Positions 18,400 through 26,798 of a stretch of 64,000 nt of DNA are shown in pieces. This stretch comes from PoT sp049331405. GTDB taxonomy: Bacteria; Planctomycetota; Planctomycetia; Isosphaerales; Isosphaeraceae. Where the stretch lies: positions 7,812,001 to 7,876,000 of the forward strand of contig NZ_CP186274.1 in NCBI RefSeq assembly GCF_049331405.1. The letters run 5' to 3'. The translations under genes were made by a program, and so were the position numbers. A model generated the notes under the pieces. The model had not been told where the DNA came from. It saw only the letters and a list, made by a program, of their open reading frames with translations, and made no database searches. Every line of letters starts with the position of its first letter. Within the stretch, counting starts at the first letter, position 1.

Positions 18400-20616
18400 T
18401 CACTCCGACTTCGAGACTGCTTCGAACCAAACGGGTTGCGTAAATGCCCCGTTCGTCGCTATGTCCCAGGCCTCCGCTCGGATCCATTTCCTGCCTGTCA
18501 GGTCGGCGGAACGGGTGATGGTTCGTTGCCCGAAAGATGAGGTGTCATCGAGCATGATGCGATCCCGATAGATGCGTTCGCCATCGCCGCTGATGAGGTC
18601 GACGTGGTGCATCGGAAACGTCCAATCGAGATCCAATTTAACCTCGACCTTGCCATTCGGCGGCCTAATGAGGGACTCGCCGCTCAACTTGCCGCCGACC
18701 TGGAAGTCACGAATCAAGACTTCGCCCGTGGTGACGAAGAAACGTCCATGACTCAGGGCGTCGAGGATGGGGCTCCAATCGTCATCGTATCGCGGCAGCC
18801 TGGGCAATCGAACGTAATTGACGTTCATATGACCGAAAAGTTCATGCGTGTGGTCGATCTTGAAGACATCGACCTCGCCGATCGCGTACTTGCGATCGCC
18901 CCAATTTGCCATGTCGTCGAGCAGATCGAGGCACCTTACGCCCAATCGAGGGATCGATAAATCCGCCGGCATCGCCTTCCAGGTTGCTCCCAGGAACGAC
19001 CTATCCCGGAAGAACGGCTCGTGACGATACTCATCCGGTGCCCAGTTCGAGGCCTTGATCCTGGGATGGGCCGTCCAGGCGAGGCCATGTTCCTCGCGGA
19101 TGAGGCGTTCCATCTCTGCCTGATTGCCCACGTGATAGAGTGTTCCCAGCCCGGGGCGAGTCTCGGCGAAAGGCTCATCCTTCCCGCGTTTCATGGTCCA
19201 GTAAACGGGCTTTGGGAAAAGATAAAGCCAGTGGCCGGGGTGCTTTTCCTTGCCCTCGGCGCCGAGATGGACGTTGGCCTCCTCGCCCGGCAGGAAGAGA
19301 ATCTGATCGTCGGAGAGCCTGCGGCATTCGGCGAACATGGCCTCGAGTTCAGGGATTCGGACCTTCTCAGGCCCTTGCGGATGACCTTGGCCGTGGAATT
19401 CTGCCAGGTGGACGATCTTGACGCCCATATCCTTGAACATCTTCACGAGATCCGGGATCGACCTCCCCTTCCCTCGGGCGATCTCCTGCATGGCCGCGAC
19501 GGCGACCTCCACGTGCCAGTGGCTGGTCATCGCGAGATGGCCGGGGATTTCGGGATAGCTGTCGTTGCGTGTGAATTTCAGGACCTGGCTGAGTGCCTCC
19601 TCCGTCTTGCCGCGACTCAGGAGGAAGAACACCCCCATCTTCTGCACTGTCTCCGGCGGGGCATTGAACCAGGGGACGTAATTACCCCCGCCCTTCTCCG
19701 TCTGACGGATCCCGAATCCCCAATTCTCCGCAGAGCCACGATGGGATCGACCCGCCCAGACCGTGCTCTGATTGTCGGTGAGATCTCGCGGATAGAAATA
19801 TTGATGCGGGGGCGGAAAGCAGGCGACCGAGCCTCCGCCCGTCTCGGCGATCAGTGTGCGATTCCTGACGGCGATCGAGCGATCGTCATCCTCCGGCTTC
19901 ACGTCCAAGGCTTGCGTTTTGCCCTCGGTGTCGCGCCATCCCAACCGAACCGGCATCGAGTCCGAGGCGACGAGCCCTGCGTCGTAGACGAAGGCACGAG
20001 AGTCCTCGTCGGTCTTCATCGCTGCGGCGACATGGACCAATGGAACCTTCGAATAGATCGTGAGTTCGAGCGCCCCCGCGAATGGCCCCGCTTCGAGTTT
20101 CTCCAGTCGAATCGTGGCCCGCCCTGGTATGCTCGTCACCTTGACCTTCTGCAGGTTCAGGCGTGAGCGAAATGTCTGATGAGGTCGCTTCGCGGGCGAG
20201 TCGAAGAAGACGTTGAAGACGCTCATGCTCGGGGGTCTGTCGGGGGGAGATTCTCGCTTCCCCACCGTGACCCAGAAGGTGGGCTCCAGATTCTTCAGGA
20301 GCGGATTTTGATCCTGAGGCTCCCCTTCGCGGTGTCCCGCGCCGAGTAAGGATATCGCGGAGACCAGCGCATTCTTGTCAGAGCTCAGGTCCAGGTCGAT
20401 CCGTCCGCGTTCACGTTCATTGATGGGCCAGGATACCGACAGGCGGCTATTGCCGGCGCCTTCCTTCACCTCGACGCCGCAATCCGAGCGGTATTCGGTC
20501 AAATCGACCGCCGCTGAGCGGCTCTCCGCCCGCGAATCGCTGACGAGGACCAGGGCGAAACTTCCGATGAGAAGAAAGAAGGCCGTAGGACGAATGCGCG
20601 AGCGGTGTCGAAACAT
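18400..20616 (-). CDS. Secreted protein with PHP-like metal-site region
   Basis: 738 residues. The signal peptide (1-30) ends DSRAES. Residues 40-350 are beta-rich with no recognised family. From 360 on it looks like a PHP-type metal-dependent phosphoesterase or hydrolase: HWH (366-368), IVHLAEFHGQGH, LPGEEANVHLG, LAWTAHPRIKAS and IDHTHELFGH. These His/Glu/Asp clusters are in the order of the PHP motifs, though spacing is loose. A final beta domain (GKVEVKLDLDW) follows. It pairs with the sulfatase, so a role in polymer breakdown is plausible but inferred. Proteins of this size are frequent in Isosphaeraceae and poorly characterised. Confidence 0.7.
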   Translation of the reverse strand: MFRHRSRIRPTAFFLLIGSFALVLVSDSRAESRSAAVDLTEYRSDCGVEVKEGAGNSRLSVSWPINERERGRIDLDLSSDKNALVSAISLLGAGHREGEPQDQNPLLKNLEPTFWVTVGKRESPPDRPPSMSVFNVFFDSPAKRPHQTFRSRLNLQKVKVTSIPGRATIRLEKLEAGPFAGALELTIYSKVPLVHVAAAMKTDEDSRAFVYDAGLVASDSMPVRLGWRDTEGKTQALDVKPEDDDRSIAVRNRTLIAETGGGSVACFPPPHQYFYPRDLTDNQSTVWAGRSHRGSAENWGFGIRQTEKGGGNYVPWFNAPPETVQKMGVFFLLSRGKTEEALSQVLKFTRNDSYPEIPGHLAMTSHWHVEVAVAAMQEIARGKGRSIPDLVKMFKDMGVKIVHLAEFHGQGHPQGPEKVRIPELEAMFAECRRLSDDQILFLPGEEANVHLGAEGKEKHPGHWLYLFPKPVYWTMKRGKDEPFAETRPGLGTLYHVGNQAEMERLIREEHGLAWTAHPRIKASNWAPDEYRHEPFFRDRSFLGATWKAMPADLSIPRLGVRCLDLLDDMANWGDRKYAIGEVDVFKIDHTHELFGHMNVNYVRLPRLPRYDDDWSPILDALSHGRFFVTTGEVLIRDFQVGGKLSGESLIRPPNGKVEVKLDLDWTFPMHHVDLISGDGERIYRDRIMLDDTSSFGQRTITRSADLTGRKWIRAEAWDIATNGAFTQPVWFEAVSKSE

Positions 20617-21191
20617 GGGAGAGGTTCCAGCCCTCGACGCGGCGGTAGTTCAGCTCTATTCATGCGCAACAAACGACTCGCCCGAGTATCCGAGAACCGT
20701 TTCACCCAGACAAGGACCGAGCCGGTCGTCGAGATGAGGGGGCGAATGGTTCAGTCCTGGCCGTCACTTTCCAGGGCTCTCTCCAACACTTGACCCATCA
20801 GCCGACGTGCCTATAGTTGGCTAATCTTGCTCATCGTCAGCCGAGACGAAGGCGAGTCCGCACCATTCGATTCCGATCACTTGAGGTCGGGCACGGTTGA
20901 GACGGGGTAGAAGGCCTTCGCGGACAGCCCGATTGATCGATATCTGTCTCATCCGTCTTTTCCAACTCGACCTCTCTAAAGTGATTGAAAACCTACATTT
21001 GCGTCGGCATCGACGGATCGACTGGCCTGACAATCCGTCCGGCTTCAGCAACGAGGGCCCGAGGAGATTATCCGCAGGGCCGCGAGAAATGCGCACTCGT
21101 TTCCCCCCCGACCTGAGAGATGGTTCAGCAAGGACTGCTTGAACCGGCTGGTAGACCATTCTTCGATCATTTGAATTTTCAAAGGATTGTC
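20617..21191. other. 575-bp divergent intergenic region
   Basis: Between the PHP-like gene (minus) and the MFS gene (plus). A minus-strand open frame at 20821-21159 is Arg/Ser-rich with no ribosome binding site or domain and is not called. Promoters for both neighbours must be here; none matches consensus well. No RNA structure is seen. Confidence 0.5.
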
Positions 21192-22496
21192 ATGGATCAT
21201 TCGAATACGACGAGCACCGCTGAAATCACGCCAGGGCGACAAAGGGCGATTCTCCTCACGCTTGCCGCGGTCCAGTTCACCAGCATCGTGGATTTCATGG
21301 TGGTCATGCCGCTTGGTTCGCAGTTGATGGATAAGTTGAACATAAATCCAGACAAGTTTGGAAACATCGTCTCGGCATACACCATCAGCGCGGGTATCGC
21401 CGGATTCTTCGCGGCGAGCTTTATCGACAGGTTCGGGCGACGTGCCTCGTTTCTCTCGCTTTTCAGCGGGTTTCTGGTCGGAACCTTACTCTGCGGTCTC
21501 GCCAATTCTTATGTGACGCTCCTGGCGGCCCGCGTGCTGACGGGTGCTTTCGGTGGGGTTCTCGGCGGCATGGCCATGGCGATCATCGGCGATGTCTTTC
21601 CTCCCCAGCGACACGCGTCGGCGACCGCGGCATTGATGTCGGCTTTCGCCGTAGCGTCGGTGCTGGGTGTGCCGTTCGGGCTCTTCATCGGCACGAAATT
21701 CGGGTGGCAATGGCCGTTCCTGGTCCTGGCGGGTTGCGGTGTGTTGGTGCTTCTTGCGGCGATGTATACCATGCCCCCTCTTCGGCAGCATCTCGATCCT
21801 TCGAAACCGGCGGCATCTCCCATCCGGCAACTCCAGGAAACTCTTTCGGATCCGAATCACGTTCGCGCCTTCACCCTTATCATCACCTTGATGTTCGGGA
21901 CCTTCGCCGTCGTACCCTATATCGCGGCGTACCTCGTGGCGAACGTGAACGTCAAAGAGGATCAACTTCCCTGGATTTACGTCACGGGTGGAGCCCTGAC
22001 CCTCGTAGCCGCGCCGGTAATCGGACGCCTGGCTGACCGCTTCGGCAAACTCACAGTCTATCGGTGCGTCGCCCCGGTCTCGGCGCTCTTGATGTTTCTC
22101 GTGACGCTGTTGCCTCCCGTCCCGCTGGTTGTGGCGGTGGCTATCGTTGGGTTGCTCATGATGAGCAATGCCGGGCGGATGATTGGCGCCATGGCCATGG
22201 TGATGGCCAGCGTCGATCCCAGGCGTCGGGGCACGTTCATGAGCGCGAACTCGTCCGTCCAACACCTGGCCAGTGGTCTCGGGGCGTATGTCGGGGGACA
22301 GATCATCGTCAAGCTTTCCAGCGGTCGCTGGATGAATTACCCGTGGGTCGGGGTCATCGGTGCCCTGGCGACGCTCTTCAGCCTGTACCTGGCCGGACGG
22401 CTCCGCACTTTCTCGGCTCCCTCGGCCCCGAACTCGACGGTTCCGGGCGAAATGGAGGAGGCCACCGAGGCCGTCGTCGCGGCCGAATCGTTCTAA
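21192..22496 (+). CDS. Major facilitator superfamily transporter
   Basis: 434 residues with about twelve membrane segments. The A-like motif DRFGRRASFLSLFSG lies between TM2 and TM3 (near 76) and its degenerate repeat, GRLADRFGKLTVYR, between TM8 and TM9. TM5 has VLGVPFGLFIGTKFGWQWPF, typical of the DHA1 drug:H+ antiporter group (arabinose-efflux and multidrug relatives). It probably exports a small molecule using the proton gradient; the substrate is not predictable. Start: ATG 21192, with AAAGGA five bases ahead, is preferred to an upstream in-frame ATG at 21120, which would add a polar leader. Confidence 0.9.
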   Translation: MDHSNTTSTAEITPGRQRAILLTLAAVQFTSIVDFMVVMPLGSQLMDKLNINPDKFGNIVSAYTISAGIAGFFAASFIDRFGRRASFLSLFSGFLVGTLLCGLANSYVTLLAARVLTGAFGGVLGGMAMAIIGDVFPPQRHASATAALMSAFAVASVLGVPFGLFIGTKFGWQWPFLVLAGCGVLVLLAAMYTMPPLRQHLDPSKPAASPIRQLQETLSDPNHVRAFTLIITLMFGTFAVVPYIAAYLVANVNVKEDQLPWIYVTGGALTLVAAPVIGRLADRFGKLTVYRCVAPVSALLMFLVTLLPPVPLVVAVAIVGLLMMSNAGRMIGAMAMVMASVDPRRRGTFMSANSSVQHLASGLGAYVGGQIIVKLSSGRWMNYPWVGVIGALATLFSLYLAGRLRTFSAPSAPNSTVPGEMEEATEAVVAAESF

Positions 22497-22980
22497 ATAG
22501 CAAAGACTTAGGTTCGTTCAATCTGACCTGCGGCCTCGATCCAGCAGCGAGGCCGCCTTATTTTCATCCTACATCCTCCCCGCCCATCTTCGCCGGATCT
22601 ACCCTTCCCTTTCACGATTCTGATCCCGTTTGCGGCCTCGAACCGAGCATTCCAATCTCGGTAGAGAGTGTTTGCGCGGCTTGTAGGCCGCGCGAGAAGC
22701 GGCATTCTCAGGAAACGGTTGCATTTTGCGAGACCTCGTCGCACACTATCAAACTCTGTGTGGATCCCGATTGCGGGTGTCGTCCGGGGCTCTCATCTCT
22801 CCCCTCGGGCCGGTCCCTTGTCGGACCTCATCTGGGACCGTGCGCCCATTCTCCAGGTTGCAACCAACCGCATAAATCACTCGCCTTCATCGCTCGAGAT
22901 CGAGGTCGGAGTCTGCGACCAAGGCTCCCCTCGACCCCTGGGCTGTGATCGAGGTACCTCTCGACCATACGAGTCTTGCA
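22497..22980. other. 484-bp intergenic region
   Basis: Leader of the transglutaminase/ATP-grasp cassette. No gene, RNA or clean promoter is evident. A GTG-started extension of the next gene covers its last 36 bases but is not conserved in style. Confidence 0.45.
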
Positions 22981-25900
22981 ATGGCCATTCGCGTATCGCT
23001 GAACCATAAGACCGAATACCGCTACGATCGCGAGGTTCAGCTTACCCCCCAGGTCGTCCGCCTCCGGCCCGCGCCCCACTGCCGGACGCCGATCGTCAGC
23101 TATTCGCTGCGGATCCAACCCGCCGAGCACTTCATCAACTGGCAGCAAGACCCGTACAGCAACTACCAGGCGCGGCTCGTCTTCTCCAAGCCCACGAATG
23201 TCTTCTCGGTCGAGGTCGACCTGACCGCCGAACTCTCGGTCATCAACCCCTTCGACTTCTTCCTCGACCCCACGGCCGAACGAGTTCCGATCCGCTACGA
23301 GGAGCAACTCGTCCGGGAACTCGCCAGCTATCTGGAGAAGGAGCCGGCCGGTCCCCTGCTCCAGGGCCTGGTCGATGAATTTAACGATTCCGACGCCAAG
23401 ACGATCGACTACATCGTTGCGATCAACCAACGCCTGAATCAGGCGGTCCGCTACGTCATCCGGATGGAGCCAGGGATCCAGGCGTGCGAGGAGACCCTCA
23501 CCCTCCAGAGCGGTTCCTGCCGCGACTCGGCCTGGCTCCTTGTACAATTGTTCCGGCACCTGGGCATCGCGGCCCGATTCGTCTCCGGGTATCTGATCCA
23601 GTTGAAGCCGGACATCGTCGCGATCGACGGACCCCAGGGTGCCGCTGAAGACTTCACGGATCTGCACGCGTGGACCGAGGTCTTTCTCCCGGGAGCCGGC
23701 TGGGTGGGGCTCGACCCAACCTCCGGCCTTCTGGTCGGCGAAGGCCACATCCCCCTCGCCTGTGCGGCAGATCCCACGAACGCCTCGCCGATCTCCGGGT
23801 CGTTCACCTGGAACAAGCGACCTGGAGAATCCGAAGACGAGAAGTGCGAGACGGAATTCTCCTTTCATATGTCCATCACGCGGGTCCACGAAGATCCGCG
23901 CGTGACCAAGCCCTACACCGACGAGCAGTGGCAGTCGATCCTCGACCTCGGCCGTCGGATCGACGAGCAACTCCTGAATGGGGATGTTCGCCTGACGATG
24001 GGGGGCGAGCCGACCTTCGTCTCCGTCGACGACATGGAAGGGGCCGAGTGGAATGTGACGGCCCTCGGGCCGACCAAACGGGTCCTCGCCGGTGCACTCC
24101 TCAACCGGCTCCGAGATCGATTTGCCCCTGGCGCTTTCCTCCACTACGGGCAGGGTAAATGGTATCCCGGTGAACCCCTACCCCGTTGGGCGCTGTCGTG
24201 CTACTGGCGGCGCGACGGCGTCCCGCTCTGGGAAGACCCCAGCCTCTACGCCGACGAGACCCGCAATTACGGACATGCCGGCCCCCAGGCCCGAGCGTTC
24301 ATAGAGGCCCTAGCACGAGCCCTGAACGTCGACCCGGCGAACAGCCGGCCTGGGTATGAAGACGTCTGGTACTATCTCTGGAAAGAGCGACAACTCCCCG
24401 TCGACATCGATCCGCTGGCTCGTTCGCTCGACGACCCGGAGGAGCGAAAGACCCTGGCCCGCGTCTTCGAGCAGGGATTGAACCACGTCGTCGGTTATGC
24501 CCTTCCGCTCCGTCGAGATCCGGTCGGATCGCAAAGGCGCTGGGTGAGTGGCCCGTGGGCCTTGCGTCGCGGTCATCTGTTCCTGATGCCGGGCGATTCG
24601 CCCATGGGGTTCCGGCTCCCCCTCGACTCCTTGCCCTGGCAGGCGCCGCAGGATCTCGAGCCGGTGGTCGAGCTCGACCCGCAGGCACCTCGCGACTCCC
24701 TGCCGAAGCTCGAGGATCTGCTCAAGCAACGGCGAATCTCCTTGCCCTCTTCCTATGGCCAGGGTCGCGAGCCCGGCACGGGTCCCCCGCAGTCGGATCC
24801 GTCGGCCCCGTTCGCCAACGCGTCGACGCTGGTCCGGACGTCCCTGTGCGTCGAGCCTCGCGACGGACGGCTCTACATCTTCATGCCTCCCTTGAGCCTC
24901 CTGGAAGACTACCTGGAGCTTGTGAGCGCGATCGAAGGGACCGCGGACGCACTCAACTTACCCGTGCTGGTCGAGGGCTATGGCCCCCCGACCGATCACC
25001 GCATCAATCATCTCAGCGTGACGCCCGACCCCGGCGTCATCGAAGTCAACATGCACCCCGCCCATAGTTGGGACGAGCTCGTCGACCAGACGACCACGCT
25101 CTACGAGGAGGCGCGGCAGACCCGGCTCGGCACCGAGAAATTCATGGTCGACGGCCGGCACACGGGGACCGGCGGGGGCAACCACATCGTCCTGGGTGGG
25201 ACATCTCCAGCGGATAGCCCGCTCCTGCGGCGCCCGGACCTCCTCCGCAGCCTGGTCGCCTACTGGCACAACCATCCGTCGCTCTCGTACCTCTTCTCCG
25301 GGATGTTCGTGGGCCCGACGAGCCAGGCCCCACGGATCGACGAGGCGAGGAATGACAGCCTCTATGAGATGGAGATCGCCTTCCAGCAGATCCCCGACCA
25401 CGGCACCACGCAGCCTTGGCTCGTCGACCGGGTCTTCCGCCACCTCCTCACCGACGTGACGGGCAATACCCACCGCGCCGAGTTCTGCATCGACAAGCTC
25501 TACTCGCCCGACAGCAGCAGCGGTCGTCGCGGCCTGCTCGAGATGCGCGGCTTCGAGATGCCCCCCGACGTTCGCATGAGCCTCGTGCAGCAGCTCCTGA
25601 TCCGCTCGCTCGTCGCCCGATTCTGGGATCAGCCCTATGATAGGCAGCTCGCTCGGTGGGGGACGGAGCTCCACGACCGATTCATGCTGCCCCACTTCAT
25701 CTTCGAAGACTTCGCCGACGTCATCACCGAGCTCCAGGAGAGCGGTCTCCCGCTCGAACGCGAGTGGTTCGTACCCCACTTCGAGTTCCGCTTCCCTAGG
25801 TTTGGTGAGGTCGCATACAAGGGAGTGGACATGGAACTTCGCCAGGCCATCGAGCCGTGGCACGTGTTGGGAGAGGAGGCCGGCCCCGGTTCGACGGTGC

Positions 25901-26331
25901 GATACGTCGACTCCTCGGTGGAGCGCCTCGAGCTGAAGGTCCAGGGGATGACGAATACACGGCACACCATCACCTGCAACGGCCGCCCGCTTCCCCTCCA
26001 TCCTACGGGGACGAACGGCAAGTTCGTGGCGGGCGTCCGTTATCGGGCCTGGCAGCCCCCTTCATGCTTGCACCCGACGATCCGGGTGCATGCGCCGCTC
26101 GTTTTCGACCTCGTCGACACGTGGATGGCCCGCTCGCTAGGCGGATTTACGTATCACGTCTCTCACCCTGGCGGACGCTCCTTCGACACGATGCCAGTCA
26201 ACGCCTACGAGGCGGAGAGCCGTCGGATCGCCCGGTTCGTCCCATTCGGCCATTCTCCGGGCAAGCTGAACGTGCCCAAGCCCGCGAGAAGCCTCGAGGC
26301 GCCTTTCACACTCGACCTCCGCTGGTCGTAA
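22981..26331 (+). CDS. Transglutaminase-like domain fused to DUF2126
   Basis: 1,116 residues. The N-terminal part (1-300) is a bacterial transglutaminase-type unit: a beta sandwich starting MAIRVSLNHKTEYRYDR, then Cys180 (SGSCRDSAWLLVQL), His229 (DLHAWTEVFLPG) and Asp near 245 (GLDPTSG). The rest matches the DUF2126/COG4196 family, with RLTMGGEPTFVSVDD, HYGQGKWYPGEPLPRWAL, TGGGNHIVLGG and HNHPSLSYLFSG. That family has been predicted to be a carboxylate-amine ligase-like enzyme. It is the first gene of a cassette with the ATP-grasp/alpha-E protein (26799) and a second transglutaminase (29404). A 467-bp gap with a strong hairpin separates it from them. Start: ATG 22981 fits the family N-terminus; a GTG 36 bases earlier is possible. 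Confidence 0.9.
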   Translation: MAIRVSLNHKTEYRYDREVQLTPQVVRLRPAPHCRTPIVSYSLRIQPAEHFINWQQDPYSNYQARLVFSKPTNVFSVEVDLTAELSVINPFDFFLDPTAERVPIRYEEQLVRELASYLEKEPAGPLLQGLVDEFNDSDAKTIDYIVAINQRLNQAVRYVIRMEPGIQACEETLTLQSGSCRDSAWLLVQLFRHLGIAARFVSGYLIQLKPDIVAIDGPQGAAEDFTDLHAWTEVFLPGAGWVGLDPTSGLLVGEGHIPLACAADPTNASPISGSFTWNKRPGESEDEKCETEFSFHMSITRVHEDPRVTKPYTDEQWQSILDLGRRIDEQLLNGDVRLTMGGEPTFVSVDDMEGAEWNVTALGPTKRVLAGALLNRLRDRFAPGAFLHYGQGKWYPGEPLPRWALSCYWRRDGVPLWEDPSLYADETRNYGHAGPQARAFIEALARALNVDPANSRPGYEDVWYYLWKERQLPVDIDPLARSLDDPEERKTLARVFEQGLNHVVGYALPLRRDPVGSQRRWVSGPWALRRGHLFLMPGDSPMGFRLPLDSLPWQAPQDLEPVVELDPQAPRDSLPKLEDLLKQRRISLPSSYGQGREPGTGPPQSDPSAPFANASTLVRTSLCVEPRDGRLYIFMPPLSLLEDYLELVSAIEGTADALNLPVLVEGYGPPTDHRINHLSVTPDPGVIEVNMHPAHSWDELVDQTTTLYEEARQTRLGTEKFMVDGRHTGTGGGNHIVLGGTSPADSPLLRRPDLLRSLVAYWHNHPSLSYLFSGMFVGPTSQAPRIDEARNDSLYEMEIAFQQIPDHGTTQPWLVDRVFRHLLTDVTGNTHRAEFCIDKLYSPDSSSGRRGLLEMRGFEMPPDVRMSLVQQLLIRSLVARFWDQPYDRQLARWGTELHDRFMLPHFIFEDFADVITELQESGLPLEREWFVPHFEFRFPRFGEVAYKGVDMELRQAIEPWHVLGEEAGPGSTVRYVDSSVERLELKVQGMTNTRHTITCNGRPLPLHPTGTNGKFVAGVRYRAWQPPSCLHPTIRVHAPLVFDLVDTWMARSLGGFTYHVSHPGGRSFDTMPVNAYEAESRRIARFVPFGHSPGKLNVPKPARSLEAPFTLDLRWS

Positions 26332-26798
26332 TACCAAGCCTGTGCGCTTTCGTTCATTAACGCCAGTGAGTGGGCATATCTTAGATATGCCCACTCACGT
26401 TTAAGCCTTGTGAGTTTGCTGCCTTCGACGCAAACGATTCTCTGAATCGAACTTTGAGAGTGCCGCTCGCGAAAGCCTGGGTCGTCACTTCTGGGAATAT
26501 TGTGACGATCCCGACTCTCGTCGTCAGGCATCCCGGAACCTTTGAGAAATCGACGAGATTTGATTGCACTGATGTCGTAACGGCCGTTTTCGCTAAAATC
26601 GACGTCGCAAGTACTTACTATGATAGCACTTGCAAGATCAGTGTACAACCGACCATTTAATACGAAAACGACGAGATTTTGGCCGATGGTTAGAATGGGG
26701 ACCGAAGCTAGGCGCTCGGCACCTGGATCGTTATGAGGCGAACAGACCATCGTTTGGTCACTTCAACCTCTCCCTTAACTCGGATCGTCCCGACGACC
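26332..26798. other. 467-bp gap inside the cassette
   Basis: Holds the hairpin at 26366-26398 and then about 400 bp of comparatively AT-rich DNA without a gene. Because the hairpin should stop most transcription, a second promoter for the ATP-grasp gene is expected here. I see no clear -35/-10 pair. Confidence 0.5.
26366..26398 (+). terminator. Strong hairpin after the DUF2126 gene
   Basis: A perfect 15-bp stem (GTGAGTGGGCATATC and its complement) with a TTA loop, 34 bases past the stop at 26331, followed by GTTTAAG. No long T-run. It would end or attenuate the transcript before the ATP-grasp gene. Confidence 0.75.

Noticed and set aside
20821..21159. Minus-strand 112-codon frame upstream of the MFS gene
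   Set aside because: Arg/Ser-rich, no ribosome binding site, no hydrophobic or catalytic pattern; lies in a normal divergent gap.
22828..24144. A 438-codon minus-strand open frame opposite the transglutaminase/DUF2126 gene
   Set aside because: Covers a well-conserved protein on the other strand; no motif of its own.
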